42,972 nt of DNA from Roseomonas sp. GC11 (GCF_024437745.1 NZ_JANFNY010000041.1:1-42972), one strand, 5' to 3'; positions 1-11,930 are shown, counted from the stretch's first letter. Made by a program: numbers and translations. The notes: generated by a model not told the origin, from the letters alone.

Positions 1-305
1 GGCTCAGGGGGCGCGGGCGGCGCCTCGGGCTGCGGTGGGGCCAGCGGCGCCTCCGTGCCGGCGGCCTCCGGCGCGGCGGGCGGCGGCTCCTGCTGCGGCA
101 GGGGCGGGCCTTCCGGCGTTGCCTCGAACACCACCGGCACGCCTTCTTCCGGCGCCCCGCTCGGCATGGGCTTGGGCGTGTAGGTCATCAGCAGCCAGGC
201 CAGAAGCCCGGCATGCAGCAGCAGCGAGAGCGTCAGACCCGGCCCCAGCCGCCAGGGCAGCGGCGTCCGCCATGGCGGCAGGGGCGGTTCGGTGGTGAGG
301 CTCAT
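1..305 (-). CDS. TonB-like energy transducer, N-terminal part (runs off the left edge)
   Basis: The reading frame opens at the ATG at 305-303 and leaves the window after about 101 codons. It starts MSLTTEPPLPPWRTPLPW, has one hydrophobic segment at about residues 21-41 (LTLSLLLHAGLLAWLLM), then becomes strongly Pro/Glu/Ala-rich. A short cytoplasmic tail, one membrane anchor and a proline-rich periplasmic spacer is the architecture of TonB and TolA-type proteins, which pass proton-motive force from ExbB/ExbD to the outer membrane. The diagnostic C-terminal domain lies outside the window, so TonB versus TolA or another Pro-rich anchored protein cannot be settled. No strong Shine-Dalgarno is visible; the upstream region holds an A/T-rich repeat arm shared with the divergent ABC-F gene. 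Confidence 0.6.
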   Translation of the reverse strand, partial: MSLTTEPPLPPWRTPLPWRLGPGLTLSLLLHAGLLAWLLMTYTPKPMPSGAPEEGVPVVFEATPEGPPLPQQEPPPAAPEAAGTEAPLAPPQPEAPPAPPE

Positions 306-420
306 GCGGCGGGGCGCGTCTCAAAGGCAGGATCGGGCGCCGCACCCTAGGGCCGCACCGCAGCGCCCGCCAGGGTGCGTGACAGATCGTGACACAGCTC
401 CCGCCGGCCGGAAGGAAACA

Positions 421-466
421 GAAAGAAGTTCTTTTTTGGGAAAAAGAACCAAAAAAACCTTTTTTC
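421..466 (+). repeat. A/T-rich hairpin repeat, copy A
   Basis: GTTCTTTTTT (428-437), loop GGG, AAAAAGAAC (441-449), followed by CAAAAAAACCTTTTTTC. It lies between two divergent genes, so it is not placed as a terminator of either. It belongs to a family with arms at 3577, 11993, 27189, 32680, 32774, 34940 and 35037. Confidence 0.75.
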
Positions 467-534
467 AGGGTGGGGGCGCCCGTGGCAGGGCCGCGCGCTT
501 TCGCCCCGGCCCCTGGATGCTTTAAACCCCGCCT

Positions 535-2409
<1,875 letters not shown>

Positions 2410-2429
2410 GGGCGCCCCCAAAAGGGTTT

Positions 2430-2485
2430 CCAAAGGCCTCAGGCCTTTGGTGGGGAGAGTTTGAGAGGGGCGAAGCCCCTCTCAA
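2430..2485. terminator. Two perfect hairpins behind the ABC-F gene
   Basis: CCAAAGGCCT (2430-2439) pairs with AGGCCTTTGG (2441-2450), and TTGAGAGGGGC (2461-2471) pairs with GCCCCTCTCAA (2475-2485) around GAA. They lie 21 and 52 bases after the ABC-F stop. There is no U-tract, so a role in termination or mRNA 3'-end protection is inferred from position only. Confidence 0.45.
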
Positions 2486-2581
2486 GACGCGCATCCCACA
2501 GGAACGCCCCTTCCCCCTTGGCGCCGCGCCGCGCGCGTGGGATGCAAACGGCCAAGAACCCCCGCCCGGGAGAGAAACACC

Positions 2582-3544
2582 ATGCAACGCCGCACCCTGC
2601 TGCGCGCCGGTCTGGCCGGCGCCCTCGCCCACCCCGCCCTGGTCCAGGCGCAGGGCACCGCGCCGCTGCGCATCATCGTCCCGGCCCCACCCGGCGGGCC
2701 CACCGACCTCCTGGCCCGTGCCCTGGCCGACCGCACCCAGCACAGCCTCGGCCGCCCGGTGGTGGTGGACAACCGCGCCGGCGCCGGCGGCGTCATCGGC
2801 AGCGAGGCCGCGGCCCGCAGCGCGCCGGATGGCAACACCATCCTGCTCGGCCACAACCAGACCCACGCCAGCAACCAGGCGATGATGCCCCGCCTGCCCT
2901 ACCATGTGCTGGACAGCTTCGCCCCCCTGGCCAAGCTCGCCACCGTCCACCACGCCCTGGTGGTGCCGGGCAATTACCCCGCCACCACCCTGGCGGCGCT
3001 GATCGAGCGCGGCCGGCGCGGGCGGCTGAGCTACGCCTCCTCCCAGGCTGGTTCCGCCAGCCACGTCATCGCCGAGACGCTGGTCCGCCGCGAGAAGATG
3101 GACGCCACCCATATCCCCTACCGGGGGGCCGCGCCGGCGGCGACGGACACGGTGGCCGGCACGGTGGATTTCTACGTCGCCACCTTCCCCTCCGTCGCCG
3201 GGCTGGTGCGGGATGGGCAGCTGCGCGCCCTGGAAATCGGCGCGCCCGCCCGGCTGGCGGAATTCCCGAATATCCCCACCGCCGCCGAGGCCGGCGCGCC
3301 CTACCTGGCGGTGGATGCCTGGTTCGGCCTCTTCGCCCCGGCCGGCACGCCGGAGCCCATCCTCCAGCGCATCGCCACCGCCATGCTCCAGGCCCTCGCC
3401 GAGCCGGAGATGGGCACCCGGCTGGCCTCCGGCGGCTTCACCCTCGACCCGCTGCCCCCCGGCCCCTTCGCCGCCTTCCAGAAGGAAGAAGTCGCGCGCT
3501 GGGCGGAGATGGTGAAACTCACCGGCGTCACCATCGACGGGTGA
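2582..3544 (+). CDS. Tripartite tricarboxylate transporter substrate-binding protein (TctC/Bug), orphan
   Basis: 320 aa. The N-terminus MQRRTLLRAGLAGALAHP is a twin-arginine-like signal followed by VQAQG, giving a periplasmic mature protein. The core begins IIVPAPPGGPTDLLAR and contains VVVDNRAGAGGVIGSEAAA, the typical Bug-family N-lobe with the Pro-Gly-Gly ligand loop. YRGAAPAATD and the FPNIPTAAEAG segment near residue 230 are also family hallmarks. These proteins capture carboxylated organic acids for TctA/TctB. No tctA or tctB is adjacent here; such orphan Bug genes are common in Acetobacteraceae and Burkholderiales. The ATG at 2582 is preferred over a start at 2537 because it follows GGGAGAG and begins directly with the signal peptide. 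Confidence 0.92.
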   Translation: MQRRTLLRAGLAGALAHPALVQAQGTAPLRIIVPAPPGGPTDLLARALADRTQHSLGRPVVVDNRAGAGGVIGSEAAARSAPDGNTILLGHNQTHASNQAMMPRLPYHVLDSFAPLAKLATVHHALVVPGNYPATTLAALIERGRRGRLSYASSQAGSASHVIAETLVRREKMDATHIPYRGAAPAATDTVAGTVDFYVATFPSVAGLVRDGQLRALEIGAPARLAEFPNIPTAAEAGAPYLAVDAWFGLFAPAGTPEPILQRIATAMLQALAEPEMGTRLASGGFTLDPLPPGPFAAFQKEEVARWAEMVKLTGVTIDG

Positions 3545-3569
3545 GGGAAAAGAAAGAAAGCAGGGCAGA

Positions 3570-3613
3570 AAAAGCCGTCCTTTTTTGAAAAAAAGGACCA
3601 AAAAACTTTTTCC
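3570..3613 (+). repeat. A/T-rich hairpin repeat, copy B
   Basis: GTCCTTTTTT (3577-3586) pairs with AAAAAAAGGAC (3588-3598), followed by CAAAAAACTTTTTCC. Relative to the GTTC/GAAC copies both sides of one base pair have changed (GTCC/GGAC), a compensatory substitution. It sits 26 bases after the tctC stop. Confidence 0.75.
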
Positions 3614-3792
3614 AGCAAAGGGCGCGCCTCCGGGGGAAAGAGCGCACACATCGCACACATAAAGAATCGCGCGAGGGTCATGCGGCGCATGCACCCTTCG
3701 GCGGTGGCGATGGGCGCCCCCGCCTGCTATAGCCCGCCCGGACACCGCCGGAGCCCCCCTCTAGAACCGGCGGCGAGAGGGATTCGTGGATC

Positions 3793-4557
3793 ATGGCGCG
3801 ACGCCGGCAGCTCTATGAAGGCAAGGCGAAGGTCCTGTTCGAGGGACCGGAGCCCGGCACCCTCGTGCAGTATTTCAAGGATGACGCCTCCGCCGCCAAC
3901 GGCGCCAAGAAAGGCATCATCACCGGCAAGGGCGTGCTCAACAACCGCATCAGCGAATACCTGATGACGCGCCTGGGCGAAATCGGCGTCCCCACCCATT
4001 TCATCCGCCGCCTGAACATGCGCGAGCAGCTCATCCGCGAGGTGGAAATCATCCCCCTCTCCGTGATGGTGCGCAACGTCGCCGCCGGCTCCCTCGCCAC
4101 GCGCCTCGGCATCCAGGAAGGCACCCGCCTGCCGCGCTCGATCGTCGAGTATTATTACAAGAACGACGCGCTGAACGACCCGATGGTGTCGGAAGAGCAT
4201 ATCACCTGCTTCGGCTGGGCCGCGACACAGGACCTGGACGACATGGTGGCCCTCGCGCTCCGCGTGAACGACTTCCTCTCCGGCCTGTTCCTCGGCGTCG
4301 GCATCGTGCTCGTCGATTTCAAGCTGGAATTCGGGCGGCTCTACGAGAACGAGGACATGCGCATCGTCCTCGCCGATGAGATCAGCCCCGACAATTGCCG
4401 CCTGTGGGACGCCAACACGGGCGAGAAAATGGACAAGGACCGCTTCCGCCGCGACCTGGGCAGGGTCGAGGAAGGCTATCAGGAAGTGGCCCGCCGCCTC
4501 GGCATCCTGCCAGAGGCCGGCATTCGTGACATGAAGGGCCCGGAGGTGATGCAGTGA
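3793..4557 (+). CDS. purC: Phosphoribosylaminoimidazole-succinocarboxamide synthase
   Basis: 254 aa. PurC joins CAIR and aspartate with ATP to give SAICAR in de novo purine synthesis in the cytoplasm. The sequence shows [14 protein letters not shown] at the N-terminus (nucleotide-binding strand), [17 protein letters not shown] in the middle, DFKLEFG and the signature [14 protein letters not shown] near the C-terminal third. Length is normal for the bacterial single-domain enzyme. It is the first gene of a purine cluster; its stop overlaps the start of purS by GTGA. The 248-base upstream gap carries an A/T-rich hairpin arm and presumably the operon promoter. Confidence 0.97.
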   Translation: MARRRQLYEGKAKVLFEGPEPGTLVQYFKDDASAANGAKKGIITGKGVLNNRISEYLMTRLGEIGVPTHFIRRLNMREQLIREVEIIPLSVMVRNVAAGSLATRLGIQEGTRLPRSIVEYYYKNDALNDPMVSEEHITCFGWAATQDLDDMVALALRVNDFLSGLFLGVGIVLVDFKLEFGRLYENEDMRIVLADEISPDNCRLWDANTGEKMDKDRFRRDLGRVEEGYQEVARRLGILPEAGIRDMKGPEVMQ

Positions 4558-4793
4558 AGGCGCGTGTGACCGTCATGCCGAAGAACGGCGTCCTCGACCC
4601 CCAGGGCAAGGCCATCGAGCACGCCCTGGGCACGCTGGGCTTCGCCACCGTGGGCGAAGTGCGGACCGGCAAGATCATCGAGCTGGAACTGGCCGAGACC
4701 GACCCGGACAAGGCCCGCGCCCAGGCCGAGGAGATGGCCCGCAAGCTGCTGGCCAACACCGTGATCGAAAGCTTCCGCGTCGAACTGGCCTGA
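4554..4793 (+). CDS. purS: Phosphoribosylformylglycinamidine synthase subunit PurS
   Basis: 79 aa. PurS is the small structural subunit of the three-part FGAM synthase (PurS-PurQ-PurL) that channels ammonia from PurQ to Pur[31 protein letters not shown] is the classic PurS start (given here as the GTG at 4554), and [13 protein letters not shown] follows. The GTG overlaps the purC stop (GTGA), so translational coupling is likely. Full length; separate PurS, PurQ and PurL are typical of alphaproteobacteria and Gram-positives, unlike the fused enzyme of enterobacteria. Confidence 0.96.
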   Translation: MKARVTVMPKNGVLDPQGKAIEHALGTLGFATVGEVRTGKIIELELAETDPDKARAQAEEMARKLLANTVIESFRVELA

Positions 4794-4833
4794 GGCCAGA
4801 CCCGCCGCCACAACGCCGGAGCGCGCGCGCCCC

Positions 4834-5076
4834 ATGGTCAAGGCCTCCCTCCTGCTGATGCTGCTGCTGACGCTGCTCATCGGCATGGGGCTGCGCTGGC
4901 GGCAAAGCCGCCTGCCGCAGGTGGCCACCGCCCAGCGGGGCCGGGCGCGCCGGCCGGGGCTGCTCGCCCTGGCCAAGGCCCGGCTCGACCTGTGGATCAC
5001 CGCCGCCGCCCTCGCCTCGCTCGTCACCATCCTGCTGATGGGCGGGCTGCACTGGGTGCGCGTCTGGCTCCAGTGA
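4834..5076 (+). CDS. Small two-helix membrane protein between purS and purQ
   Basis: 80 aa, function not recognised. Two hydrophobic segments are visible: about residues 4-20 ([16 protein letters not shown]) and 58-78 ([21 protein letters not shown]), joined by a basic stretch ([16 protein letters not shown]). The predicted topology is a helical hairpin with a positively charged cytoplasmic loop. It lies 40 bases after purS and 43 before purQ on the same strand, so it is probably co-transcribed with the purine genes. No motif ties it to purine synthesis. The G/C-rich codon use matches its neighbours, so it is resident. Confidence 0.7.
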   Translation: MVKASLLLMLLLTLLIGMGLRWRQSRLPQVATAQRGRARRPGLLALAKARLDLWITAAALASLVTILLMGGLHWVRVWLQ

Positions 5077-5119
5077 TGCTTCCCCCCTCCCCTCCCCTTC
5101 CCTTTCCGGGGCCCGCCGC

Positions 5120-5818
5120 ATGAACGCCGTCATCCTCCTCTTCCCCGGCACCAACCGCGAGCGCGACATGGCGATCGCGCTGCACAAGGCGACGGGGAAG
5201 AAGCCCACCATCCTGTTCCACCAGGAAACCAGCCTGCCCGCCGGGACGGACCTGGTGGTGCTGCCCGGCGGCTTCTCCCATGGCGACTATCTGCGCTGCG
5301 GCGCCATGGCGGCACGCTCGCCCATCATGCCGGCGGTGGCCGAATTCGCGGCGAAGGGCGGGCATATCCTGGGCGTCTGCAACGGCTTCCAGATCCTGAC
5401 CGAGGCCGGGCTGCTGCCGGGCGCGCTGCTCCGCAACGCCGGGCTGCGCTTCCTCTCGATGGACTGCCACCTGCGCGTGGAAACCAGCGACAGCCCCTTC
5501 ACCAGCCGCTGGCAGAAGGGCGAGGTCTACCGCGCCCCGATGGCCCATGGCGACGGCAATTTTTTCTGCGATGACGAGACGCTCGCCCGCCTGAACGGCG
5601 AGGCCCGCGTGGCCTTCCGCTACGTGGACGCCAGCGGCGCCGCCACGCCCGAGGCCAACCGCAACGGCGCGCGCGAGAACATCGCCGGCATCCTGAGCGA
5701 GAACCGCCGCATCCTGGGCATGATGCCCCACCCGGAAGATCTGGTGGACCCGCTGATGGGCGGGACGGATGGGCTTCCGCTGTTCGAGAGCATCGCGGGG
5801 GTTTTGGCGGCGGCCTGA
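5120..5818 (+). CDS. purQ: Phosphoribosylformylglycinamidine synthase subunit PurQ (glutaminase)
   Basis: 232 aa class I glutamine amidotransferase. It hydrolyses glutamine and delivers ammonia to PurL through PurS. The N-terminal strand is [13 protein letters not shown]; the oxyanion-loop motif is [17 protein letters not shown] (48-64). The nucleophile is Cys87 in GVCNGF, and the catalytic His204/Glu206 lie in PHPE. Length is normal. In a typical pur cluster purL would follow within a few bases; here about 2.6 kb of AT-rich foreign-looking DNA plus a transposase-derived gene intervene. Confidence 0.97.
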   Translation: MNAVILLFPGTNRERDMAIALHKATGKKPTILFHQETSLPAGTDLVVLPGGFSHGDYLRCGAMAARSPIMPAVAEFAAKGGHILGVCNGFQILTEAGLLPGALLRNAGLRFLSMDCHLRVETSDSPFTSRWQKGEVYRAPMAHGDGNFFCDDETLARLNGEARVAFRYVDASGAATPEANRNGARENIAGILSENRRILGMMPHPEDLVDPLMGGTDGLPLFESIAGVLAAA

Positions 5819-6076
5819 GCGGGGGGTTTCAGTTCGGAGAGTTGGTGGGCGCGGGGCCGGGAGGCCTCGCGCTTTTGGTGCTTCCGGCAGCTACAGCCGG
5901 CGGGCCATCTGCGGCGGGATACCTTTGGAACATCGAAAATTCACCCGCAGAGCTGAAATTTTTAGCTCATATTCGAGCCAATTTAATTCGAAATAACTAC
6001 GAACCGACTTTACCGAGCAGCTGCGGCAAAGCTAATCTCGTGATGGGCTCGTCTGTCGCCTACAAGGAGGTGAGAA
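5819..6076. other. Junction between purQ and the AT-rich island
   Basis: The first 100 bases keep the host G/C bias; from about 5925 the sequence becomes A/T-rich. CCGGGAGGC at 5857-5865 recurs inverted (GCCTCCCGG) at 8410-8418. An imperfect palindrome, GAGCTGAAA/TTTTAGCTC, lies around 5950-5968 and could be an operator or promoter element for the island genes. An open frame through here (5842-6132) has no recognisable protein features. Confidence 0.4.
6064..6070 (+). promoter_or_regulatory. Ribosome binding site setting a TTG start
   Basis: AAGGAGG, a near-perfect anti-16S match, lies 6 bases before the TTG at 6077. It decides the start of the first island gene, which has no ATG until residue 12. 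Confidence 0.8.
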
Positions 6077-6841
6077 TTGTCTGCGACGATCAACGGCGTT
6101 GGCCAACTGATGTGCGGAAATCAAAATATTGACGGAATAGCAGGAAGCGCTCTGTTACAGCTGTCAAGTTCGATAGTTCAGTTTTCAGATCGAATGGTTG
6201 ATTTGCTAAACCGTGATGACAGCGTCGATAGAATTGCGCTCGGGCCATTCTGCACTAGAGTTTTCATGGAAAATTCTTTCGCCGCCATTATGGCTCGACT
6301 AGATTCATTTAGAATTATTTACCTCAGTGAATTTCAAAATCAACCCGAATATATTCATGGAAAACGAGCAAAATCTTCATTCTCTTGGTTTGGAGATGTT
6401 ATTCCGATCGATGAAAAATCAACAACAGCATTATGGAATATTGAGCATGACTCTTCTAAAATCAGCAGGGCATTATTTTCTCAATATTCAAATCATATGT
6501 ATTGGAAAAACGCTATGGCAAAATCATTAGATTATGTTTCAAAAAAACCCGCCAGCGCGATAAAGAGTGAGTTTTCTTTATTAGATCCAGAAACATTTAT
6601 GGTTCAATATAAAGGAACATGTCAGGGTTTATACTCTTCTTTATCTAAGGGCGTTCACTGGGAATTCTTCACAACAGCAATGGTCTATGACGACAATACG
6701 GTGACAGATTTAATAAAAAGCACGGCAAAAATAGTTAGTCAATTTGGATTTATTTCTAATTTTATATCAACATCAATTTCTTCTTGCAGTCCAGATGAGG
6801 CGTGGGAAATCTATTGCGATTTTCGGAGCAAAACGGAATGA
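6077..6841 (+). CDS. Island protein A, unknown family (254 aa)
   Basis: I do not recognise this protein. The start is TTG at 6077, fixed by AAGGAGG at 6064-6070. There is no signal peptide or clear membrane segment, and predicted structure is mostly helical. Recognisable stretches are ALLQLSSSIVQFSDRMVDLL (25-44), SWFGDVIP (103-110) and YSSLSKGVHWEFF (186-198). The last loosely resembles the Y-x2-LS-x2-vH pattern of some helical accessory proteins, but no HEPN R-x4-6-H motif, nuclease triad or nucleotide-binding loop is visible. The gene is A/T-rich and its stop overlaps the next start (ATGA at 6838-6841), so the two products are probably made together and may form a complex. Effector or adaptor partner of the downstream ATPase is a guess. 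Confidence 0.75.
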   Translation: MSATINGVGQLMCGNQNIDGIAGSALLQLSSSIVQFSDRMVDLLNRDDSVDRIALGPFCTRVFMENSFAAIMARLDSFRIIYLSEFQNQPEYIHGKRAKSSFSWFGDVIPIDEKSTTALWNIEHDSSKISRALFSQYSNHMYWKNAMAKSLDYVSKKPASAIKSEFSLLDPETFMVQYKGTCQGLYSSLSKGVHWEFFTTAMVYDDNTVTDLIKSTAKIVSQFGFISNFISTSISSCSPDEAWEIYCDFRSKTE

Positions 6842-8346
6842 TTAGTCAAAATTTAGATAGAAGCGACGCAGGCCTTGTCTTGGCTGCCGAGGAGTGGCCT
6901 CAGGATTCATTCGTTCAATATCATAGCTTTACTACGAACGATGAAAGTGTCATCCGCAAGCTAATTGCGCATGGCCCCGTCCTCATTAGAGGCGGCCGAG
7001 GCAGCGGCAAAAGCGCCCTACTGCTTGAGGCCCATCGGCGCATGCAAAATGTGCCCAACATTTTGCCTGTCTATGTCAGTCTGAGATACCTCCCGCTGCT
7101 TCAAGCGGACGGAAACGAATACATCAGGCACTTTTGTGATATTTTATCCGAAAAAATCAGTTCAGAAATTCAAAAAAGAAGGCTTAATTTTACGTTTGGA
7201 GAATGCAATGACGAATCTTCACTAAAAAGGAATCTTTCGGAGCTTTCTCAAAACTCGAATAGGAGAATCGTTCTTCTTTTTGATGATCCTGCACACATTG
7301 GTCGAGAGAAGTCTCTAGAAGTTTTTTTCGATTTATTCAGAACGATTTCCAGCAGCCTCATTTCGTGCAAAGCCGCGATTTACCCAGGCGTTACAAAATT
7401 CGGCATCCGCTTTGATGTGTTTAATGATTCAACATTAGTTGATATTACACGATCAGATGTATCTTCGACACCAAATCTATTTCCTGAGGTGATGAGGCTA
7501 AGATACCCAAGACTATCCGATCGTTCATTATTTTCTGATCGTTTATTGCCTGATCAGTTCGCAAACCTGCTTGGACGAGCAGTTGTCGGCAATATGCGTG
7601 GATTTATACTTGCCTGTAATAAATTTCAATATGAAAGAAAAATTGGGATTCCTCAGCTAAACAAATCTTTGCTTGAGCTTTCGACCGATCACTTTTGGCC
7701 GCTGATGGAAGAAGTCGCGCCTAAACTTGGCGTTTACGAGCCTTTGGTGGAGGGCCCCGCTCGTTCAATCATGGAAGCATTATGCATGCATATCGGGCAA
7801 TCTCTTCGAGAAAAATCAAGATTATCATTTCAAGATAAAGTGCTTATCCACAGAAATATTATTAGTAAATACTCAAAAATAATGGAAATACTTGAATATC
7901 TTGGATTTGTTTCGAAAAGAGAGGCATCTCGCGCCATGCGCTCTGGTGGTAGAGGGCCTGTGTTCGCCATGAATATTTGTAGTCTTCTCGAATTTATTCC
8001 AACTCAACGCCTTACATTAGAAAACATCAGGGATATGATCCTAAACAGCAGTGAACCTGCTGAAATTCACACCAATAGTAATGTTTTTAAAAACATTACT
8101 CTTCCAGATCTAGATAATAATGAAAATCTCAGCATTCTATCAAAAGAAATATCTTTTTTGCAAAAAAGCAAGATGTACCCATATGGGTTGACTAACGACA
8201 TGATTCAACGGCTCACACGCGCTAACCTTCACCTTGTTTCTGACCTCGCCTCTATATCTGACACAAATTTGCTTAGAATTGAGGGGATTGGTCGCGCCAA
8301 AATGAATAGAATTAAAAATGTAGTTTATCAGGCAATTTGGATGTAG
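6838..8346 (+). CDS. Island protein B, P-loop ATPase with winged helix and C-terminal helix-hairpin-helix (502 aa)
   Basis: ATG at 6838 overlaps the upstream stop. Residues 48-62 (VLIRGGRGSGKSALL) are a Walker A loop, and IVLLFDDPAHIG (144-155) is a Walker B strand with two acidic residues. GNMRGFILA (251-259) resembles the GxPR/sensor-2 motif of ORC/CDC6-like and STAND ATPases. Residues about 330-388 (KVLIHRNIISKYSKIMEIL, then a Gly/Arg wing) look like a winged helix. The last 50 residues contain LTNDMIQRLTRANL and LLRIEGIGRAKMNRIKNVV, a helix-hairpin-helix with the GIG hairpin, a DNA-binding module. This suggests an ATPase that senses or loads on nucleic acid. Nothing shows what it acts on. 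AAA+ (ORC/CDC6-like) rather than STAND is inferred from the domain order. A/T-rich composition sets it apart from the host genes. Confidence 0.85.
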   Translation: MISQNLDRSDAGLVLAAEEWPQDSFVQYHSFTTNDESVIRKLIAHGPVLIRGGRGSGKSALLLEAHRRMQNVPNILPVYVSLRYLPLLQADGNEYIRHFCDILSEKISSEIQKRRLNFTFGECNDESSLKRNLSELSQNSNRRIVLLFDDPAHIGREKSLEVFFDLFRTISSSLISCKAAIYPGVTKFGIRFDVFNDSTLVDITRSDVSSTPNLFPEVMRLRYPRLSDRSLFSDRLLPDQFANLLGRAVVGNMRGFILACNKFQYERKIGIPQLNKSLLELSTDHFWPLMEEVAPKLGVYEPLVEGPARSIMEALCMHIGQSLREKSRLSFQDKVLIHRNIISKYSKIMEILEYLGFVSKREASRAMRSGGRGPVFAMNICSLLEFIPTQRLTLENIRDMILNSSEPAEIHTNSNVFKNITLPDLDNNENLSILSKEISFLQKSKMYPYGLTNDMIQRLTRANLHLVSDLASISDTNLLRIEGIGRAKMNRIKNVVYQAIWM

Positions 8347-8377
8347 CAAGTTTATCGCCAACCAAGTTCAGAATTTA

Positions 8378-8403
8378 GGAAAATTTGCCCACAGCAAATT
8401 TCC
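8378..8403 (+). terminator. Hairpin at the end of the island operon
   Basis: GGAAAATTTGC (8378-8388) pairs with GCAAATTTCC (8394-8403) with one bulged A and loop CCACA, 31 bases after the ATPase stop. There is no U-tract. It coincides with the return to high G/C. Confidence 0.5.
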
Positions 8404-8419
8404 CTGATAGCCTCCCGGA

Positions 8420-9045
8420 ATGAGCGCATCCCGCCTGACGCCGCCCCGCCCCTGGGCCCCGATGACGGACCAGGAATGGGCGGCGCTCCTTCCCTATCTG
8501 CTGCACCGCTCGCCGCAGGGCCGCCCCCTCCGGGAATTGCGGCAGCGCATGGACGGCATCTTCGCCCTCGCCACCAGCCACGCCCCCTGGCGGGCGCTGC
8601 CGGAGCGGTTCGGCAAGGCCGACACCGTCGCCCGCTATTTCTGCCGCCTCATCCATGCCGGCCTCTGGCAGCGCTTGCTGGTCGCCCTGGCGGAAGCCGC
8701 ACCGAGCCACCCGCTGCGCGCCATCGAGCATTTCATCGTTCGCGCCACCCGCCGCGCCCACCGCATCCTCGGCCTGCCGCTGCTGGTGCTGATCCGCCGT
8801 ATCGGCCTGCGCTCCGCCCTGCGCGCCCCGCCCTGGCTGCTGCCGGACCCGGATTTGTCCGAAACCCTCCTCCGCCAGCCCCTGGCCTGGCTGCGCGCCG
8901 CCGCCCCGCCGGCGGAGGCGGCCGGAACACCGCCCGCCACCACCCCCGCAAGGGCCTGGAAGGAACGCTTCTCCGCCCTGCGATCCCTGTTGCGGACGGC
9001 CTGGGGGCGGGCCCGCATCAGCCGCTCGGTCTGCTGGGGGTGGCC

Positions 9046-9049
<4 letters not shown>
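8420..9049 (+). CDS. Transposase-derived DUF4096-like protein coupled to purL
   Basis: 209 aa. Residues about 15-95 ([63 protein letters not shown]) match the N-terminal DNA-binding region (DUF4096) of IS5-type transposases. The DDE catalytic domain is absent; the rest is Ala/Pro/Arg-rich with a hydrophobic [18 protein letters not shown] stretch. The stop overlaps the purL start as ATGA (9046-9049), so translation is probably coupled to purL. Composition equals that of the host genes, arguing for long residence. It could be a domesticated DNA-binding protein or a decaying fragment kept for coupling. Start at 8420 or 8462; neither has a good ribosome site. Confidence 0.7.
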
Positions 9050-11310
<2,261 letters not shown>

Positions 11311-11338
11311 GCTAGAGACCGGACAGGAGAACGACCCC

Positions 11339-11569
11339 ATGGCCATGCCGGCTGCGGAAATCGAGGCGCTGATCAAGGCCGCCCTGCCCGATGCCCAGGT
11401 GACGATCGAGGATCTCGCGGGGGATGGCGACCACTATGCCGCCACCGTGGTGTCCGAGGCGTTCCGGGGCCGCTCCCGCGTGCAGCAGCACCAGATGGTC
11501 TATGCCGCACTCCAGGGCCGCATGGGCGGGGCGCTGCACGCCCTTGCCCTGCAGACCTCCGCCCCCTGA
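11339..11569 (+). CDS. BolA family protein
   Basis: 76 aa. [19 protein letters not shown] and [15 protein letters not shown] form the alpha-beta core, followed by [12 protein letters not shown] with the invariant His51 used as a cluster ligand in BolA-glutaredoxin complexes. It sits 29 bases after purL and 15 before grxD; this pairing of BolA with a CGFS glutaredoxin behind purL is conserved in alphaproteobacteria. The two proteins form a [2Fe-2S] heterodimer involved in iron-sulfur trafficking and iron sensing. AGGAGAA precedes the ATG. It belongs to the short YrbA/BolA2-like branch. Confidence 0.9.
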   Translation: MAMPAAEIEALIKAALPDAQVTIEDLAGDGDHYAATVVSEAFRGRSRVQQHQMVYAALQGRMGGALHALALQTSAP

Positions 11570-11583
11570 AGGAACCTCCCCCT

Positions 11584-11922
11584 ATGAGCAACCCTGTCTT
11601 CGAGCGCATCCAGGCTGAGATCACCGAGAATCCGGTGGTCCTCTACATGAAGGGCACGCCGGTTTTCCCGCAGTGCGGCTTCTCGTCCCGGGTGGTGCAG
11701 ATTCTTTCCCACATGGGCGTGCCCTTCAAGGGCGTGAACGTGCTGGAGGACATGGAGGTCCGCGAGGGCATCAAGTCCTTCACCAACTGGCCGACCATTC
11801 CGCAGCTTTATGTGCGGGGCGAGTTCGTGGGCGGCTGCGACATCATCATGGAGATGTTCCAGAATGGTGAGCTGACCCAGCTGCTCACCGAGAAGGACAT
11901 CCCGCACAAGGCCGCCGCCTGA
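11584..11922 (+). CDS. grxD: Monothiol glutaredoxin, Grx4 family
   Basis: 112 aa. It holds the CGFS active site (31-34), the cis-Pro segment WPTIPQLYV (69-77) and GGCD (83-86) for glutathione binding. Monothiol CGFS glutaredoxins bind a glutathione-ligated [2Fe-2S] cluster and pass it to targets or to BolA, rather than acting as oxidoreductases. Full length, one domain, cytoplasmic. The ribosome site GGAACC is weak, but the spacing after bolA suggests one transcript. A repeat element follows 19 bases after its stop. Confidence 0.95.
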   Translation: MSNPVFERIQAEITENPVVLYMKGTPVFPQCGFSSRVVQILSHMGVPFKGVNVLEDMEVREGIKSFTNWPTIPQLYVRGEFVGGCDIIMEMFQNGELTQLLTEKDIPHKAAA

Positions 11923-11930
11923 TCCAGGCT

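Larger units (their letters stand above)
5925..8405. mobile_element. AT-rich genomic island inserted between purQ and purL
   Basis: Base composition falls abruptly from strongly G/C-biased to A/T-rich at about 5925 and recovers at about 8405. Codon use follows (many AAA, ATT, TTA and TCT codons), unlike every purine gene around it. It holds two same-strand genes coupled by ATGA, a strong ribosome site and a 3' hairpin, so it is a self-contained expression unit. No integrase, tRNA or clear direct repeat borders it. The only edge symmetry seen is a 9-base inverted repeat at 5857-5865 and 8410-8418. The call as transferred DNA rests on composition and position. Confidence 0.7.

Noticed and set aside
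2582-3544. Complete TTT transporter locus at the first tctC
   Set aside because: No tctA or tctB is adjacent; flanking genes are an ABC-F ATPase and purC.
5842-6132. 96-codon frame across the purQ-island junction
   Set aside because: Crosses the composition breakpoint, lacks a ribosome site and overlaps the supported start at 6077 in another frame.
6077-6841. HEPN nuclease motif in island protein A
   Set aside because: Searched by eye for R-x4-6-H; none found. Only a loose similarity to the LS-x2-vH pattern remains.
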